Assembly (NCBI RefSeq): GCF_024713975.1
Contig: NC_091103.1
Coordinates: 6,258,501-6,322,500 of the forward strand
Direction: 5' to 3'
From: Paralichthys olivaceus
Taxonomy: Eukaryota; Chordata; Actinopteri; Pleuronectiformes; Paralichthyidae
Length of the DNA stretch: 64,000 bases
The translations under genes and the position numbers were made by a program. Numbering within the stretch: the stretch's first letter is position 1; the number at the start of each line of letters is the position of its first letter. The notes under the pieces were generated by a model. That model did not search any database. It was given only the letters and a program-made list of their open reading frames with translations, and had not been told where the DNA came from. Positions 62,451-64,000 of this stretch are shown one piece after another.

Positions 62451-63397
62451 ACAACTGTGTGTTCACCTTCCCCAAGGTCTGCGTATAGTGGTGCTCCATC
62501 TGTGGCACTCAGGGGATTACAGCCAATCTGTCTGTCTGCCGCTCAAAGTGCTGACCGTCAGACCAGCACCAGATTAACACAGTGCTGGGATTGGGTGGAG
62601 GGGGTGGTGGGAGGGTGCGGCAACGGGTGGAACATGGGTGAGGAGTGATGGGGGGGATGGGTTGAAGAGAGAGGTGGATATGATGTTCAGGAAGAGAGAG
62701 AGATGTGTGTGTGTGTGTGTGTGTGCATGTGTTGGTGGAGGTGGGGGTGGGGGGCAGGCAGGGGGCAGGTTGAAAGGTCGACCCCAGATTAGTACACAAC
62801 TGGTACAGTGTGTGTGTGTGTTTGTGTGTGTTGGGACAGAAGGGGACACAGAGTGGAGTGGGACAGAAGGGGGATAAGGAAGAGGGACAGATGTATGTGG
62901 TGGGTTAGTGGATGGGGTCACATTTAACACAAAACCCCAGTGTAATGAGGAACAGCGATAGGTAGAGACCTTAGACTGTAGAGACACAAGCTTCATGTCC
63001 ACCTCAAGCTCCAAACTGTTCCAGCAGTTTGCTCTGTTGATACATGTGAGAACAGGACCCATGTTTCATTTGATGACTGATGTCTGGAGGAGATCTGTAA
63101 ATCTTCCACTATGGTTTTTGTGTGAGTGATGTATGTGATCATGTGTAAAAGCAAACATGTTATTTCTCTACCGAAAGGTGACAGTCAAAGAAAATGTACA
63201 CAGAGATGAGGCTGGAGGATGAATCACAAATATCTTCAGATATCCACAAATGTATTTTTTCTGCTGCACTTAGTTATACTTTTAACTTTTATTTATTTAA
63301 AAGGGACGGTACATGGTTCATAAAAGTAATTTACCAAAGTCTTTTAGACTTATCAGTCCAAGGTAGTTTGTTGTTAAAAAGAGAACAGACAAACACA

Positions 63398-63401
<4 letters not shown>

Positions 63402-63463
<62 letters not shown>

Positions 63464-63474
63464 GTATATATATA
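63402..63474. repeat. (TA)n microsatellite
   Basis: About 36 TA units with two TG interruptions near the right end. Confidence 0.96.
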
Positions 63475-64000
63475 GAATTTTAATTTTAATTTTTAAACAT
63501 ACTATCTGAGGCAAAATCCAAAATATACAACATTTAGTAGAAATTAGATTATTAAATAGATACACGCTGAGGCAGACAAATAACTGATAGAAGTAGTTAT
63601 GTAAAGAAAAGAATGAGGTTTGAAACCTTAATCTTATTCATGAAGTAATACTGTTTGTCAGACTGGAGGATAGGGTTTGTGTGAAATGGAAAACTTTGCC
63701 TGCATGGAAACGCAGCAGATTTTGGACGCTCTGATATGATCCACAAAGGTTACATCACAAATATGTATGATTGTTTGAGAGCAAGGAAATTAGAGTCAGC
63801 GAAGAACCAGATTGCGAGATTTGAGACTCCCACACAAGGTTGAATTCATAAACATGTAGAACAAACTGTGTAGAGCTGTGTGCTGTCACAATGAGGAGGA
63901 ATAATGCAACTAACAAAGAAGAAGACAGCGACGAACTTTCAGAATTCTATGCGTGTGTATGCGTAGTGGGAGATGTAGGGACTTGGACTTGGGGGGGTGA

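Larger units (their letters stand above)
60151..64000. other. Gene-free, microsatellite-rich end of the window
   Basis: No gene is supported. A local duplication places 'attcattacaatgaaa' and a related 'actcattacaatgaaa' block about 70 bp apart (61,074-61,101 and 61,143-61,170). 'ttcaataaattgc' near 61,622 could be a polyadenylation signal. Open frames at 60,137-60,581 and 61,687-61,932 match nothing recognised, and those at 62,250-63,060 are low complexity. Confidence 0.45.

Overview
The window is vertebrate nuclear DNA, almost certainly from a ray-finned (probably percomorph) fish. The grounds are split genes with GT-AG introns, abundant CA/GT microsatellites, several interspersed repeat types that are common in teleosts, and a Cx35-type gap-junction gene. 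No bacterial, plasmid, CRISPR or intact viral feature was seen. All coordinates, splice joins and comparisons were made by eye from the sequence.

Layout. (1) 1-18,996: mostly repeats and unannotated sequence. One possible terminal coding exon of an unrecognised minus-strand gene lies at 13,885-14,193, with a possible polyadenylation signal at 12,503. (2) 18,997-41,571, minus strand: gjd2, a neuronal connexin. Its 24-residue N-terminal exon (41,501-41,571) is separated from its main exon (18,997-19,846) by one intron of 21,654 bp. That intron holds microsatellites, interspersed repeats and some non-repetitive stretches that may be regulatory. (3) 41,572-46,350: gjd2 upstream region with a long purine/pyrimidine-biased tract, then repeats including an inverted-repeat-bounded MITE at 44,249-44,601. 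(4) 46,500-52,239, minus strand: a complete 12-exon nop53 (GLTSCR2) gene encoding 462 residues. Adjacent introns 3 and 4 each carry a copy of the same C/D-box snoRNA. (5) 52,850-60,150, plus strand: two tandem histone H3.3 genes, each with three coding exons and a likely upstream non-coding exon. (6) 60,150-64,000: microsatellite-rich sequence with no supported gene.

Functional view. nop53 and the first H3.3 gene are head-to-head, with about 0.6 kb between the nop53 start codon and the H3.3 upstream exon. Both are housekeeping genes (60S ribosome maturation and replication-independent chromatin assembly), and the nop53 introns also appear to make snoRNAs. gjd2 is a tissue-restricted gene whose large intron is a natural place to look for neural or retinal enhancers. 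The two H3.3 genes differ at one synonymous base in 411 coding bases although their untranslated regions and most intron sequence have diverged, which suggests gene conversion. The strongest observations are the paired snoRNAs, the homogenised H3.3 pair and the recovery of the remote gjd2 first coding exon. No wholly new biological system is convincingly shown.
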